The notes under the pieces are model-generated. The model saw only the letters and a list, made by a program, of their open reading frames with translations. It had not been told where the DNA came from and searched no databases. A program made the position numbers and the translations under genes. A stretch of DNA of 31,044 nt. It comes from Alphaproteobacteria bacterium. GTDB lineage: Bacteria > Pseudomonadota > Alphaproteobacteria > Sphingomonadales > SMXR01. The stretch is from NCBI GenBank assembly GCA_004356215.1, contig SMXR01000052.1, positions 1 to 31,044 on the forward strand, in the 5' to 3' direction. Below, one piece after another: positions 30,933 through 31,044 of this stretch (position 1 is the first letter of the stretch; each line of letters starts with the position of its first letter).

Positions 30933-31044
30933 TTATTCTGCCGGCATGGTTGCAGGCCTGAAGCCTAGCCGCCGTCCAATGCGTTGCGACCACAGCAGGC
31001 CATCGGCGCGTTTCAAAGCCCGGCGGGTTTTCATGTGTACCGGC
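30933..31044 (-). CDS. C-terminal end of an unidentified protein (runs off the window)
   Basis: On the minus strand a frame is open from the right edge to a TAA at 30933, giving about 36 residues: MKTRRALKRADGLLWSQRIG and onward to FRPATMPAE. It is basic and without a recognisable motif. It is convergent with pssA, whose stop is 5 bp away, which fits a real gene end. Too little is visible to name it; a chance open frame is possible. Confidence 0.4.
   Translation of the reverse strand, partial: PVHMKTRRALKRADGLLWSQRIGRRLGFRPATMPAE

Overview
The window looks like ordinary chromosome of an alphaproteobacterium with roughly 55% GC. The main evidence is the order dksA - cckA - recA - alaS - icd, a CckA-type hybrid kinase, a DksA that keeps only one of the four zinc cysteines, a COX15/CtaA-type heme A synthase, a ribosomal protein S9 with a long acidic N-terminal extension, and a perfect GAAC-N7-GAAC (alphaproteobacterial LexA) box upstream of recA. 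The genus cannot be determined from what is visible. No rRNA, tRNA, CRISPR array, transposase or phage gene was seen.

Layout. 1-4.8 kb, plus strand: the 3' end of a serine hydrolase, a DUF924 protein, a lemA/DUF2207 pair and ctaA. 4.8-6.4 kb: rplM-rpsI, with a multi-hairpin repeat element on each side in opposite orientations. 6.4-9.4 kb, plus: a DsbD/ScsB-like thiol:disulfide reductase and a Sel1-repeat protein. 9.6-11.5 kb: HU (minus), then two tandem SYLF-domain secreted proteins and a 20-codon remnant of cysK. 11.5-20.6 kb, minus: an orphan protein, a 1230-residue TolB-propeller/amidohydrolase, the nfeD-slipin operon, an NTF2-like lipoprotein, a PuuD-like membrane protein with a 31-residue upstream membrane microprotein, and a 2OG-Fe(II) oxygenase. 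20.9-28.1 kb, plus: dksA, cckA, recA, alaS. 28.1-31 kb: icd (minus), then psd-pssA (plus) and the tail of a further minus-strand gene.

How the genes work together. Several sets are housekeeping units: rplM-rpsI (ribosome), psd-pssA (phosphatidylethanolamine synthesis), nfeD-slipin (membrane protein quality control) and lemA-DUF2207 (envelope). recA is visibly under SOS control. The envelope and secretion theme is strong: at least eight products carry signal peptides or lipoboxes or are integral membrane proteins.

Most unusual signals. (1) Two copies of a 166-199 bp structured element (4781-4946 plus; 6150-6348 minus). Their hairpin stems differ in sequence but pair in both copies, while the loops (ACGG, GCTT, TCGT) are conserved and the loops are mutually complementary. 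(2) A low-GC oxygenase gene lies between two direct repeats of about 168 bp (roughly 85% identical) derived from the promoter and 5' end of the neighbouring microprotein gene, which suggests acquisition by single-crossover integration. (3) A cysK stump. (4) A run of five almost identical GGCCGGG/CCCGGCC terminator hairpins behind minus-strand genes.
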